This document shows positions 1 through 11,200 of a stretch of DNA of 64,000 bases, piece by piece; position 1 is the first letter of the stretch, and each line of letters starts with the position of its first letter. The stretch lies in NCBI RefSeq assembly GCF_000143415.4, contig NW_003314315.1, positions 1,239,514-1,303,513 on the forward strand. The letters run 5' to 3'. The translations under genes and the position numbers were made by a program. This stretch comes from Selaginella moellendorffii. Taxonomy: Eukaryota > Streptophyta > Lycopodiopsida > Selaginellales > Selaginellaceae. Below the pieces are notes generated by a model, which had not been told where the DNA came from, did no database searches, and worked only from the letters and a program-made list of their open reading frames with translations.

Positions 1-963
1 CCCAATTGTGGCAATCCCTGTAGCGCAGCAGCGATAAAAAATCCTCCTCGCCTCGGACAAGCACCCACATTTGCTGTACATGGCGATGAGCGCATTGTCA
101 ATGTGGCCGTCTCTTCGATTGATGGTGGCGTTGTCAAGCAGCCTGTGAATCGCTCGCCCTTTCGCTAAATTCCCTTCATCTCCACAAGCGCCAAGAACAC
201 TCACGAACGCGATCCCATCAGCCTTGATTCCTTCCAAGCATGCAATTTGAAAGACCAGCAATGCCTCCCTTGGCTCGTTACACTGGCCGTGGGCTGTGAT
301 CATGGCCGTCCATGTCACGAGCCCTCGAGAAACGGACGGCATCGACTCGAACACATCCCTGGCGTTTCCCATGGCACCACATCTCGCAAACATGGTGATG
401 GCCGCGTTAGATACCTTGAAAGATTCGCAACCAGATTCTTTGACCAACCTATAGGCTTGGACTCCCTGCGCCAAGCCTGCCAGCTTCCCACACGCATCCA
501 GCGCGCATATCCACGTCACCTCCGTGGCACGAATGCCTTCCTGCCACATGGCACGGAGCAGAGTGAGGGCCTCCCTGGCATGCCCGTTCTGCGAGTATGC
601 CGCCAGCATGGCGTTCCACGTCACCACATTCTTCGCGGGCATCCGGTCAAACATCTCTTTGGTCTCTTGCAAATGCCCATTGCGGGCATATGCCGCGAGC
701 ATGATGTTCCACGAGAAGGAATTCCTCTCGTGGATAGCCTCAAACGCTGCATGGGCGTCCTCCACGCATCCACACTCCCCATACATCTGGACGAGAAGAT
801 TCCCTAGATACCTGTCGCCGCCATAGCCAGAGGTGTGGAGCTGGGCGTGGATCTCCCTGCCACGTTCGATCTCCCGCCGCCGCCCACATCCCCGCAGCTC
901 GCTCGCAAACCAGTCCTGGACTGCCGCCAGTTCTATTACAGGAAGCTTGATGCTGAGCCACAG
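1..963 (-). CDS. PPR protein, PLS type, partial (runs off left edge, 5' end unresolved)
   Basis: The minus strand is open for 321 codons from 963 down to the window edge. It reads as tandem pentatricopeptide repeats, with hallmark helices such as GNLLVQMYGECG, NSFSWNIMLAAYARNGH and NVVTWNAMLAAYSQNGH, followed by an L/S-type repeat containing ALDACGKLAG. PPR proteins bind single-stranded RNA in mitochondria or plastids and direct editing, splicing or stability. The block REIHAQLHTSGYGGDRYLGN is the usual start of the array in this kind of plant PPR. No ATG lies in frame before the stop at 964-966, so either an upstream exon supplies the start or the gene has lost its 5' end. It faces AT-rich DNA and a PPR relic in the opposite direction. 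The family call is secure; functionality is uncertain. Confidence 0.85.
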   Translation of the reverse strand, partial: MWLSIKLPVIELAAVQDWFASELRGCGRRREIERGREIHAQLHTSGYGGDRYLGNLLVQMYGECGCVEDAHAAFEAIHERNSFSWNIMLAAYARNGHLQETKEMFDRMPAKNVVTWNAMLAAYSQNGHAREALTLLRAMWQEGIRATEVTWICALDACGKLAGLAQGVQAYRLVKESGCESFKVSNAAITMFARCGAMGNARDVFESMPSVSRGLVTWTAMITAHGQCNEPREALLVFQIACLEGIKADGIAFVSVLGACGDEGNLAKGRAIHRLLDNATINRRDGHIDNALIAMYSKCGCLSEARRIFYRCCATGIATIG

Positions 964-1029
964 CTAACTAGAATGTGTAGATTTGAACTTTCAAGATTTC
1001 ATAATTCCAAATGGAACTGCAATGGAATT

Positions 1030-1290
1030 GCCCAATTGATGTGCGTACGGATCAGGTGGTGCGGGAGGCTCTTGCACGGATCTTATCGTCGAAAACCACG
1101 GCAATGTTCAACGCACTGGTGACTATGTGAAGCAAGTGTGGCGACCTCGTACGGGCGCCATGGTAGAAGCGTATGCTCAGTTTGGGCATATGCCCAGTGC
1201 TTTGGAAGCTCTTGAGGGAAATTGGAGCTTCTCCGACCACTGTGACTTTCACAAGTTCTCTAGTGGGTTATAGCTGGAAAGGATTCTTTG
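1030..1290 (+). pseudogene. Decayed PPR fragment
   Basis: Three reading frames in turn give PPR-like pieces. About 1090-1150 reads FNALVTM, a TGA stop, then SKCGDL, where an intact PPR would have a tyrosine in a MYSKCG-type helix. About 1157-1210 in another frame reads AMVEAYAQFGHMPSALEAL. About 1195-1275 in a third frame reads LLREIGASPTTVTFTSSLVG. Order and spacing match one or two consecutive PPR motifs broken by a stop and frameshifts. It is on the strand opposite the neighbouring PPR gene, so it is not that gene's missing 5' end. It is probably a dead copy of another PPR gene. Only the fragment is recognisable, and the boundaries are approximate. Confidence 0.6.
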
Positions 1291-4286
1291 AAGGATCATG
1301 CCCCCTCTCTTACGTGGTCTACCTAAAATGTTTTATGATTAACTCTAAATTAGGAACGTTAAATATTATTAACAGATATATTAATGACTATAATTTTATA
1401 ATTAGCCAGTGACTGAACGGCTATAATTTATAAGTATATAACTTACATTTGGGTTTATGTTTTTCCTCTTTGTGTTTCTTATCTTATTCATTTTCTTTAG
1501 TATTATGGTTAGATTGGAATATAAAAATCATACTTAAGACAATATTCTTTCCTTTTCCTAATCTTATTGAGAGAACAAATAATAAAGTAAATTCTTTTAC
1601 TTTTTGTATTATGATTTGTCTTCTTCTAGAAGAGAGAGAATGTGAAAGATGTCATTGACCAATGAGATCTCAATCTGATAATCAAAGTTGTAAAGAAGGT
1701 TTGAAGTGGAATTGTAAAAATTGCAATACCACAAGATTTTTTAAAACTAATATTTTTTGTGTAAATAATAATCTCACATTTGCTCAAATGTTTAAAGTGA
1801 TGTATTGTTAGTGCATTAAAATGCCATAAGTTAAAACTTAGATTGAGTGTAATATTAAAAAATAGCACATGACAACTTTTGTCATGATAATTTTGAGGTA
1901 ATTTAAGTATAACTTTGATATAATCGATTAAAATGGTAGAAGTTAATTTCCTTAGACTTTTATTATGATAAGAAAGAAGTTTAAAATATCCCTCGAGGGA
2001 TAAATTGCTTATGTCATGATATAGTGAGTCATTGTTAAATAATAATATACTCATTTCTAATAAGTTTATACTAAAATATATCAACATATAAAACATTGAA
2101 AAAATAGTTTTTAGTAAGGCCAAAGGGACTAAATCCCTAAATAATGATGGATAGAATTTAAACTTTAAGTTTAAGAAAAGCTAAAGACAAAAAAAACCTT
2201 AATTATCTAAAGTGGATAAAGCTAAAACAATGCTGGCATTGCTAAGTAATAGGGAGTGCCTATAAGTAATAATGTTAATCCCAATATGTGTGATTATAAG
2301 TTAAAAATACTTACTAAGGCACAATTAAGTGAAAAGCTTACCTCCTAGCATGAAGGATAATAAGTAAAATGAATGTATGAGGCCACAAGTTAAGAGTGAG
2401 GAACCAAGAATGAACTCGAGGGTTTATTAATTATAACTATGGTGCTATGAAGAGTTTAAAACATAGAGGCTTTACTATTAAATTGGGTAATGGATATAAA
2501 GCTTATGAAAGCTCATAAAACTGAAAGTATCCATAATAGGCTAAATAGTAGCCAAAAATTTTATGAAACTAAAGGCATTAATAAACTAAAGGCTAGAGTC
2601 CCTTTAATGTTCTAAAAGAGTAAATTAATATTTAAGAAGTCAAGTATAAATGATTCATAACATATGCAAAATCAGGATAGTGCAATAAAAGTATGGTTTT
2701 AAAGCTTGCCAAAAGGTGATGCTATTAAGGTTGGGGAAGTAATTCTCGCATGTTCAAAAGGATGATTTTGAATGGAAGTTGGTATCATTTAGATAAACTA
2801 AAAATAATGTCTAATTTTATGCTAATTTCTTAATATCATCAAATGGTAAATATAATACAATTGAGAACCAATAATTATGGAATTTTAGTAGTGTGAGAGT
2901 CCAATATGAATAAATGGAATATAAATCCACTAGTCAAGTCTATATACCTAGAAGTGTCATTAGACAAAAGCCACTTCAAATATCACATGTGGTGATTTGC
3001 CATTTATTTTACCTTCAAATTAATTAGTGTGACCACATACCATGGGACCTGTATGATGTGGAGCCAGTTTTGTCCACAGTGCCACCTGGCACAAATAAGA
3101 TTGTGTTTGACTTGCATGATGTTAAATTACTTCAAAAGACAGTTGAGATTGCATGTGTCAACATTTGCATTTAAGCCAGCTACATCTGAGAGGATTGTCA
3201 AGACGAACAAGGCACTTTCCCTCTATTGTTGTTACAATCAGCCTTGCAAAACCATCCTCTAGACGATCATTGTAAGAGGGCACAAATCATCAGGTCAAAA
3301 CTGACTTATACTGTTTTGTTCTATTGGCAGAAGTACTTGCTGGGTTTCTACCTAAATAGTGTATTTTTTGCGCACTTGCATGGCTCCTCTAATGTTGTCC
3401 CTCCCACCAAAAGCAACAGTCACAAGTTGGTCAAAAGGGACAGATTCAGTAGTAACAAGTTGGTCAAAAGGGGCAGATTCAACTTAATCACACAGGGGGA
3501 CTTCAAGAGCTAGTAATGACTTGCAAGAATTGAAACAACAATTTAGGTTTAATGTGCAAAGGTTTTTGAAAGTCAAACTTTATGAATTTTATACAAACTA
3601 CTATCTAGATATTCTCTAACATGATCAGACATATCATCAAAGCTGAGGTACTGTTTCTTGGTGTTCCAAGCTCTGAATAAGAAATGACAAAACTAAACTA
3701 AGTAGACTGAACTTACCACAAAAGTGCAAATACTAGACCTCAAGGTTGAAAGAGCCAACTGTTAACAAAGGTGGCAGCTTAAGTTGACTCTGACCATAAG
3801 TTAGCCTAAAACGCATGATATTTAGTTTCAGTCGAAATATAATTGTGCATTTTTAACATCCATATTCATGGCAGTATGATTCAAGTGACTGCAAAATGTA
3901 TATGACCTCTATATAGTGCAAATTTTCATTGAAGCTCCTAATACCAAGTGCTTACAGTTCTGTTCTGCCTAATTTAGGGCATAGATAGGACGAATTTTGA
4001 CAACAATTCAGTTTAAAAAAGCTTAAAGTTAAGTATTTAATAATTCGTTTGATTGTTTATTTGAATAGTGTTATTACAATATAAAATTTCTTAAAAACTA
4101 GGTGTTGCATTAGGATGTAATTGAATATTCTAGCATATTCTAACAATTATAATGTAACTACATTTATTATTTATTATTTTGTTAAGAAGCCTGCCTAAAT
4201 GCATATGTTTAAAACGCTCACAAATATATTAAGCCACAAATAACTCAAACGAATTAAGTAAGAAACAGTTTAACCACTTGATCATC
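1291..4286. other. AT-rich gene-free block
   Basis: About 3 kb of strongly AT-rich sequence contrasts with GC-richer DNA on both sides. Stops are frequent in all frames, and I recognise no protein. A somewhat less AT-rich stretch at about 3020-3500 has short open frames, including one reading DLYDVEPVLSTVPPGTNK, but I cannot assign it to a family. No terminal repeats or target-site duplications were found by eye. The block may be decayed transposon or other old intergenic DNA; this is inference from composition only. Confidence 0.5.
3422..3481. repeat. Two-copy direct repeat, 27-bp unit, 33-bp period
   Basis: The 27-bp unit starting ACAAGTTGGTCAAAAGGG occurs at 3422-3448 and 3455-3481 with a single A/G difference. 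A 6-bp spacer separates the copies. Confidence 0.8.
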
Positions 4287-6372
4287 CTAAGCTGGATGCC
4301 ACCTGCACCTGTACTCACAAGCACACGCTTCTCCCTCAAAGTGAAGCCTGCAGTTGGCAGGGTTCCTACAGGTTCTATTCTTTCCCCAACAGAACCTAGT
4401 AGCCTGCTTCTTTGACGGGATCTTTGGCTCTGTGAGCTTAATCTGGTCGAACCATTTCAGCGATTCGTCTATATCGCTTAGACTTTTGAAGCCTGCCACG
4501 TCCGTCACCTGCAAGCCTTCCAGCTTCACTGTATCAGGCATGGCATAGTAGTACAAGGACTCGACCGTGGCAGCTCCCAGTCCTTTTTTCCATTCCGGAA
4601 GGACCTCATCCTTCCACACTGTATGAGACCTTTTCTTCTCCTTCGCCTTCCACTGAGCAACTGTAATCTGAAGGGCTACCACCAGGTAATTTCCGTTGGC
4701 GAATAGCTTGATGTATACGAGATCCACAGCCTTCTCGTTGAATGCTTGAGGACCCATCAAGACACCCCCCCGCAAGTCCTGGAACCCTACATTGCGAAGA
4801 GCAGCTACTTCGTGCCCATGGGCATACGTCCTGTACCTCTTGAACGAATAAGCGTCATCAAACAGCCTCCCCTGTATCCGAATGACGCTGATCACTAGGC
4901 CTTCAATGTGCCAGCTGATGCGAGAGGGGTTCCTTTCTGCAAGCTCACTTCTGCAGTCCAGTTCTACTGCGTCTGTCCACAACTGTATGTCTGAAAGCAG
5001 CAGCTTCTGGTCCAGCTCCTTTCCCTTTCCTGTTAACAGGGCCTCTGCCTGGGTTCGAAAGTAAGGTGACAGAAGCCGAAATCTGCCCTTAAGGTCTTTG
5101 CAGAAGCAGGTAAGCTTGATCTTCGGAGCTAGCCGGGAAGGTAGTTTTCCATCACCCATCACCATGTTGATAGCAGCGACCAGATCTTCCTTCGAGTCCA
5201 ACTTTCCAACGAATTCCGTCCAGAGCTTATCCTCGTACTTGGCTTTAATACGTTTCAGCCACTGCTGCCTGTCGCCACCACATTCTCTGTAGAAGCGTAA
5301 CAAGCGCGGTATTCCCCCCGTCAGATTATCCAGATCCAGCAGCGCAGAAGCTGGTAGATTTGCCTGCGCAATCCATGTATTCAGCTCCTCTTCCGTGTAG
5401 GGACCGTCAAACTCTTCAGTTAGCATATAGTCTTCAGCCTTGTCAAGTTTTGCACTTTCATATGGCTCGGGGCTGTCTATGGACAAGACTGTGATGCGAA
5501 CACTGACTCCAGAGGCACGAACCAGGTCAGCTTTCAGGCGACGAAGCAGCTGTGGGTCCACCTTATCATTCCTCCTTGGATCAAGCTGTTCCCAGTCATC
5601 GATGATAAAAAGCAAACCTGTCCTCCCCTCGCACCACATCACCAGGTCTTCTACACTGGGCAAACGCTGCAACTCCTCCCACACGGTCTTGCACTGGCCA
5701 AATGCAAGCAGCAAGGCCTCGAGCAGAACCTTGTCCGGCTCTGAGATGTAACGGCTTGCCGAGATATACACCACCTTTTTGCCGTTGGCGAGGAGGAAGC
5801 CGGCTTCGGTGCTCATGACAGTACTCTTGCCACTGCCTTTAGCCCCAATGACCTGCAAGCGATTTGCATTGTGGAGCTTCAAAATCCTAGAATGGAGCTT
5901 CTCAGCGCCAGCACGACCAATGTAGTTGTACTTGTCGTCCATGTTTCCATGGGGATTAAGAGTTGGTAGAAGCAGCCCCAAGTAAACAGCTCCTCCATCC
6001 CACAGGAATGAGCAATCCTTGCCAGCGTACAATTCCTGCAGCGCCTTGTATCGCTGTTCAATAATCACGCCCCTGCCCTGCCGCTTTCTTTTCATCCTTC
6101 CTGTCGAGAAGCGGGTCACTGGCACACGAGAGGAAAGAAAGACGGAAGCACGTACCAGCAGGTGCGAAGGCCAGTAGCAAAGCATTGACTTGCTGAATGC
6201 GAGTTGGGAGTGCCGATTCGAGAGACTTCTCGAGCTGCCCGGCACCCTGAGCTCGGCGATAAGCGTTGGCATCCACGAATCCCGCCGCGGAAAGATTTTG
6301 GAAGTCGTCCGCTGTGAACAGCTCGAAATCGACGCCACTCACCAGTGAGCGCACCACGCCCTCCGCCGCCAT
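4287..6372 (-). CDS. Crinkler/RHS-like P-loop NTPase with C-terminal REase-fold-like domain
   Basis: Two exons (6372-6156, 6100-4287) joined over a 55-bp GTACGT...CGACAG intron give 676 aa. The spliced frame starts at ATG 6372 and removes a long non-ATG open stretch that lies in the intron. Visible motifs: Walker A GAKGSGKST at about residue 158; Walker B-like LLFIIDDWEQL at about 235; a GGIPR motif at about 334; and near the C-terminus AVDLVYIK followed by VALQITV (about 530-553), the pattern I associate with the nuclease-like half of Crinkler and RHS proteins. The last about 35 residues are rich in Cys and His and may bind metal. Related proteins are known as oomycete effectors and trypanosome RHS proteins, and homologues occur in plants and other eukaryotes. 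Its job in a plant is not established. It diverges from the coiled-coil gene at 6571. Confidence 0.65.
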
Positions 6373-6570
6373 AAGCAACCAATCCCTTAGGGTTTAACAC
6401 AAGAATATCCAGGTATATCCTTGGTGTCTGCCACTTTTAGACTTTAGGGTCTTTGAGCTTTAAATTACTTGTTTTCCCGCCATTTTCTAAAAGCGAGAGC
6501 GGCCAGCTCAGCGCCACATCAGCCCAGTGGTACAAAGCGACTCTTCTACTCTCCCACCTAGGCTAGATAG

Positions 6571-8288
6571 ATGAAGGGCACCAACAGCGACCATGGCGCT
6601 GCTGCCCCTGCTCCACGGATCATCAATCCATCGGTGCACGAGGCGCTCATCAAGCTCATTCCAATCCAGGCGCAGAAGATCCGCGAGAAAGGGGTTTCCA
6701 GGTTTGCTCCACAGAAAGAGAAGGACAAGGGCAAGGAGAAAGGCCTTTCGTCCAAGCAGCGATCCAAGCAGCAAGCCAAGCAGCAGCCCAAGCAGCAGCC
6801 CGCGGCGCCGCGAGCTGTGCGCTGGGAGGACGACGAGGAGCCTGCCAAGCTCCAGCAGTCGGAAGAGTTTGACAAGATTTGGGAAAACGATTGCGAGACC
6901 CGCGCGCTAGCCTGCCAAGTAAGTTGATCTCTTTGTTTCCTTGGTTGATGATCAATCACTCCTTCTCAGATCTTGTGTTGCAGGACAAGCTCACAGATTT
7001 GCTGTGCCGCTACCAGTCCCGGCAACCGGATGCTGGGCGCCTCACTGCGTCCTTGGAAGTAAACATCGATTGATCGATCGTTCTCCAAAATATCTTATGA
7101 GGTGCCTAACTGGTTGTTCCTCAGGTGCTAAAGGAGGTTTGTCAAATGTGTGTACCATTCTCACACGTCTTGACGGACATTCTCCAAGAGCTCGAGCTTG
7201 CTCTTTACATCAGTGCCGAGGACAAGGAAAAACATGAGCTCCAGGTTTTTATTCCTTCGCAATGTTCCCAAGTAAGCGTTCTTGCCTGTCAAACAGGTTC
7301 CATATTTTGAGCTCGTTGGCAAGCTCGAGCATGATATCAAGTGGAAAGAAGATAGTCAGCAAGGCTGGCGGAGCTCTCTTACGGACTGCCAAGAGCGCAT
7401 CGAGCGGATAGAAGAGACTATGACGGTAAGCTTTTATGCTTTTGATTGCTCGTGCTACTGGATTTCATACAGCTGATTAACAGACGTTGAGCACTCAAGT
7501 CAAGAATGCCGACTTCCTTAACAAGAATCTCCATGCCAGCTTGACTGCTGCCTCTGACTCTCTAAACTCCGCCAATGATCAAGTCCACAAGTCCAAGCAA
7601 AAGCTGGTAGAACTTAAGCAGGAGCTCAAGGATGCCAAGGCCGAAGTTCGGAGATCGAAATCCATGGAACTCCAACTCCAACACGTAACTTTTTCCCTTC
7701 CCTTTCTTCTAAGCTAACTTTCTTCATCGACTACCAGGAGAAAGATCTTGTGGAACAGGACCAGCTAAAAGCGGAGTACGCACAGCTTGTTACCGAGCTA
7801 CAACACTTCCAGACCTTCCTTGATGCTGCACGCAACCAAATCTCTGTGAGGTGCGTCGGTCATATCCAGTTACCTGGCTCCTTAATGTTTATTTTCTCTT
7901 GTTGCAGCGTTCCAAGACCTGAGTACATGGCCATGAAAGCTCAGATGCTGGAGCTGCAGAAACGTCTTGCTGATATCCAGGCCAAGTCCATCAAACTCAC
8001 GTACCAGACAGCGCATTTAACTCCAAGGCCGTCCTGGACCGCAGCTCCAGTTGGAGAGAAAGATCCGACGCTGTCCACGCTTGAACAAGTTGCTCAGATT
8101 TGTAGAGAAAACGCGATTCTCTCCAACAAACTTGCCATGCTTCAAAGCGAATGGACCAACACAAATGTTGCTCTTGCCGAGGTAAACTTTTTGTTGGGCT
8201 ACGAAGCGTGATGAAAAGCATTTCTCCCACCTTGCAGGCGAATGAAAAGTACCAGAAGGTTGAAGAAGAGAACAAGAAAAAGAAATAG
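6571..8288 (+). CDS. Coiled-coil protein, possibly TSNAXIP1-like/ciliary
   Basis: Eight exons (6571-6918, 6984-7058, 7125-7244, 7297-7425, 7484-7684, 7738-7850, 7908-8181, 8238-8288) join in phase to 436 aa. The N-terminus (first about 80 residues) is Lys/Gln-rich low complexity. Residues from about 140 on are charged and helical, with long coiled-coil stretches (LVELKQELKDAKAEVRRSK; MLELQKRLADIQAKS). The segment CVPFSHVLTDILQELELAL recalls the N-terminal domain of translin-associated factor X-interacting protein 1, found in organisms with motile cilia. I infer a sperm or axoneme role; this is a weak similarity. Intron 3 would use a GTTTTT donor. The stop lies only 11 bp from the stop of the convergent mannosidase gene. 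Confidence 0.6.
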
Positions 8289-8299
8289 AGAAGCTTCGT

Positions 8300-11200
8300 T
8301 CATTCGACCATAAGCTTGTAGGCCTGGATTTCCATGGGGCTCATCTCGACTATCCCGATCCCTGCTGCTGACGCTCCAGCGCCCTTCCGGCCGGGCAGCG
8401 TCTCGGCATGATCGTGCAAGAAATTGAGACTGGAAGGCGTGACTTTGCTCACCACCAAGTTGCTAAACGTCGAATGGAGGTCGACCTTCGCGCTGGTGGC
8501 CAGTGTGGAGCAGCTATCGGTTCCTCCTTTCCTGCAGTAAGACTCGTCCCATCCTCTTCTCTGGAGTAGAAGTCCATACTCGACGTCTTCCAGCTGCGAA
8601 GGCCGGAGTGCTTTGATCCCGACCAGGTGCAAGTCACAGGGAAATGCCGAAGCTAGAGACGACCACTGCGTGTCCATCGACGTCTCCTGGATTACGACCG
8701 AGCTCTCGACGATCTTTCCCAGGAACGCGTGCATGGGATAGTTCAACTGGGCTCCAACTCGGTGGGATAAGAGCGAGGGAACCGAGAGCTTCTGGTGGAA
8801 AGATGCCGAGCTCGTCACATTCTCTTCGAGAAGCAACTGGAAGACGATGTTGAGCGGCCTGTTGTCCATGACTCCCTGCCCGAGGCCTCGACCATCGTCT
8901 TGAGTGAGCCGTCTATCCAGCATCACTTCCAGCCAGCCGGTCTGTAAGCTGGCAACTCCGAGAGCCTGGCGGCTATGGACCGAGAAGCGCTTGCCCCGAG
9001 AGTCCTGGACGAAGGCCAGCGACGGCATTGGATAGTAGTTCCCTTGCAGCGGGATCTTGTCGTAAGTTTCTCGCCTGATGGTCTGGAAGCCGTTCAAGTC
9101 CGAGTGGAAAACTCTGCCACTGTCGATGCCGGTCTTGAAGCGCGCTATGATCTCCTTGTTGTTGAAGCGGTGATCTAGAAGAGCTACGTGATAGTTAATC
9201 TCCACGCTCAAGGCCTGGACGGATTTTCTTCCCGTGGCTCCGCTGTGATAAAGTCTGGCACTTCTCGAGAGCTCGCCGCCTCCAATGCTGGTCTTCAAGA
9301 CCACATGAACTTCTTGCATCGCTCGGCCTTCTGTGACGAGCACCAGGCCTCCAGCTTGTACAAGAGACTTTGCTTCGCCGTCGGGCAAGAAGAGATAAGC
9401 ACCGCTCCCGGCGCTCGAGTAGTAAGCAACGTCCTCCTCGACAGCAACCAAGGTTGACGGAGAGGCCGCCTTGGAGATCTGGATCGAGCGTAACATCCCG
9501 GTGGTGGAATCGAATCCCAGCGTCTGGAAGCCGTTGGTGATCTCGAGGGTCTCCACAGTCTCGAGCGAGCAGGAGTAGCCGTTGGGACAAGAGAACTTGT
9601 CGTCCGAGTTGAAAACTCTGATCCGGGCAGGCACTGCTCGCTTGCACGACGAACCATCTGCGACGCCTTCGGCCGAGCTGACGAAGAAAGTTGCGAGTCC
9701 CAAGGCAGGAACAAGAGCAGTCCAGTGCAAGCGATGCCTTCCGGTCGACAAGTTCGATCCTGTTTCATCCCATTCCGGAGAAATTTGGCTGTCAACCGAG
9801 GCCCAGCTTGGGCCGAACACACACACTGCCGGATCGTCGACCACCACCATCACCACATGCTCCACCGCTTCCTCGAGAGGATTGAAGAAGACCACTCGAC
9901 GAGCTTGGCCGCTCGCGAGTCTGACGGATTTCTTCACCGCTAGCATGTTAAACTTGGAGCGAGATTCCTCCGGCTCGTACCACTGCCGGAAGTTCTCGCT
10001 CTTGCACTGCTGCTGGAGAAGTAGCGCTTCGACACTGGCAGCCATGAAGGCCTGGAGCTCCACCAGCGACGTGTGCATCCGCGTTCCATAATCTTCCACA
10101 ACGTGATCCCTCGCGGTGCCCGTGACTCCGTCGTGGTGCTGAAAGAGCGCGAGGTTCTGGCTAGCGGAGACGATGGCGTTGCTGTACGACGCTGGAAACG
10201 AGGAGGTGTCCTTCGGCCGGCACTTCGCGTGAGTGAAAACGTAGAGAATGTTGGCAGCTCGGAGTGTGTGCTCGAGGACACGATCCACGGCCTTGTAAAA
10301 CGGTCTTGATACGTAATAGCCACTCCAGTAGTCGTGCATTCTATCAGCATACGTGAAGAAGTCCCCAGAGAGCGAAGGGAAGCCCGGAACTTCGTCTTCG
10401 TTGGCCCTCGAGCTCGACTTTGTGCTTCTGGCAACCTCGTCTCGGAGCGTAGAGAAGTAATCCTCCAGAGTTCCAAACTGGACGCTAGCCTTGAGCTCCG
10501 GGTGAGCGCTGATATAGTCGAAGATGGCCTGGTAGTTCGTGAACTGGAGCTCGGCCTCCTGCGGGGTCACGTACCGGAAGTCGTCACCCAGCGGCACCAG
10601 CAAAGTGTTACTTCGATACAGCGTCGACTTCTTCCTGTATTGATCGAGCAGCAGCATCGCTCGCTCCCTCACGTTTCCTTCGTTGATCTCTTCCGGATTG
10701 TATCCCCAGGGACACCGCTGTGCCTGTCCAACTCTCACAAGCCTCCAGTAGTCGAACTGGCAGCACACAGCCGGCTCCGGGCCGCAGGTGTGAGGAATGT
10801 CGTAAGAATAGAACGGCATCATGTGGCAGAAGATGGCGGTGGAGTTTGCAGAATCCCAGCCTTGCCTCCACATGAACTCGAGGCTTTGCCGCTGAGCGAG
10901 CTCCTTCTTTACCTCGTAGTGTGTTCGCTGGATAAGCATGTTGGCGAATCCCATTCTCCGCAAGAGATAAGCCATGGTGGCCGAGTGACCGAATGGATCA
11001 ATCGCCCAAGCGTTCCTTGGAGTGACCCCGATGGTATCACGAAGCCAGAGGTTCCCTGCGGTTATCTGGAAGCCATGACTGAGGTTACTACCGAGTGCCA
11101 AAAGTTTGGATGCTAACGTACCTGTTCGATGATCGCGAAATGGTGTGAGTTCGCCTGGAGAGCAAGTTCTTACAAGTTCTTAGATGATTTACGTTCTTAG

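Noticed and set aside
3029-3262. Possible gene in the AT-rich block
   Set aside because: Short frame, no motif, surrounded by stops, no splice structure.
6101-6338. Long N-terminal open frame upstream of the Crinkler/RHS-like exon 2
   Set aside because: It crosses a clear 55-bp intron. The spliced alternative begins at ATG 6372 and joins in phase.
10334-11116. 260-codon plus-strand frame opposite mannosidase II
   Set aside because: Antisense shadow of a GC-rich coding exon; no recognisable motif.
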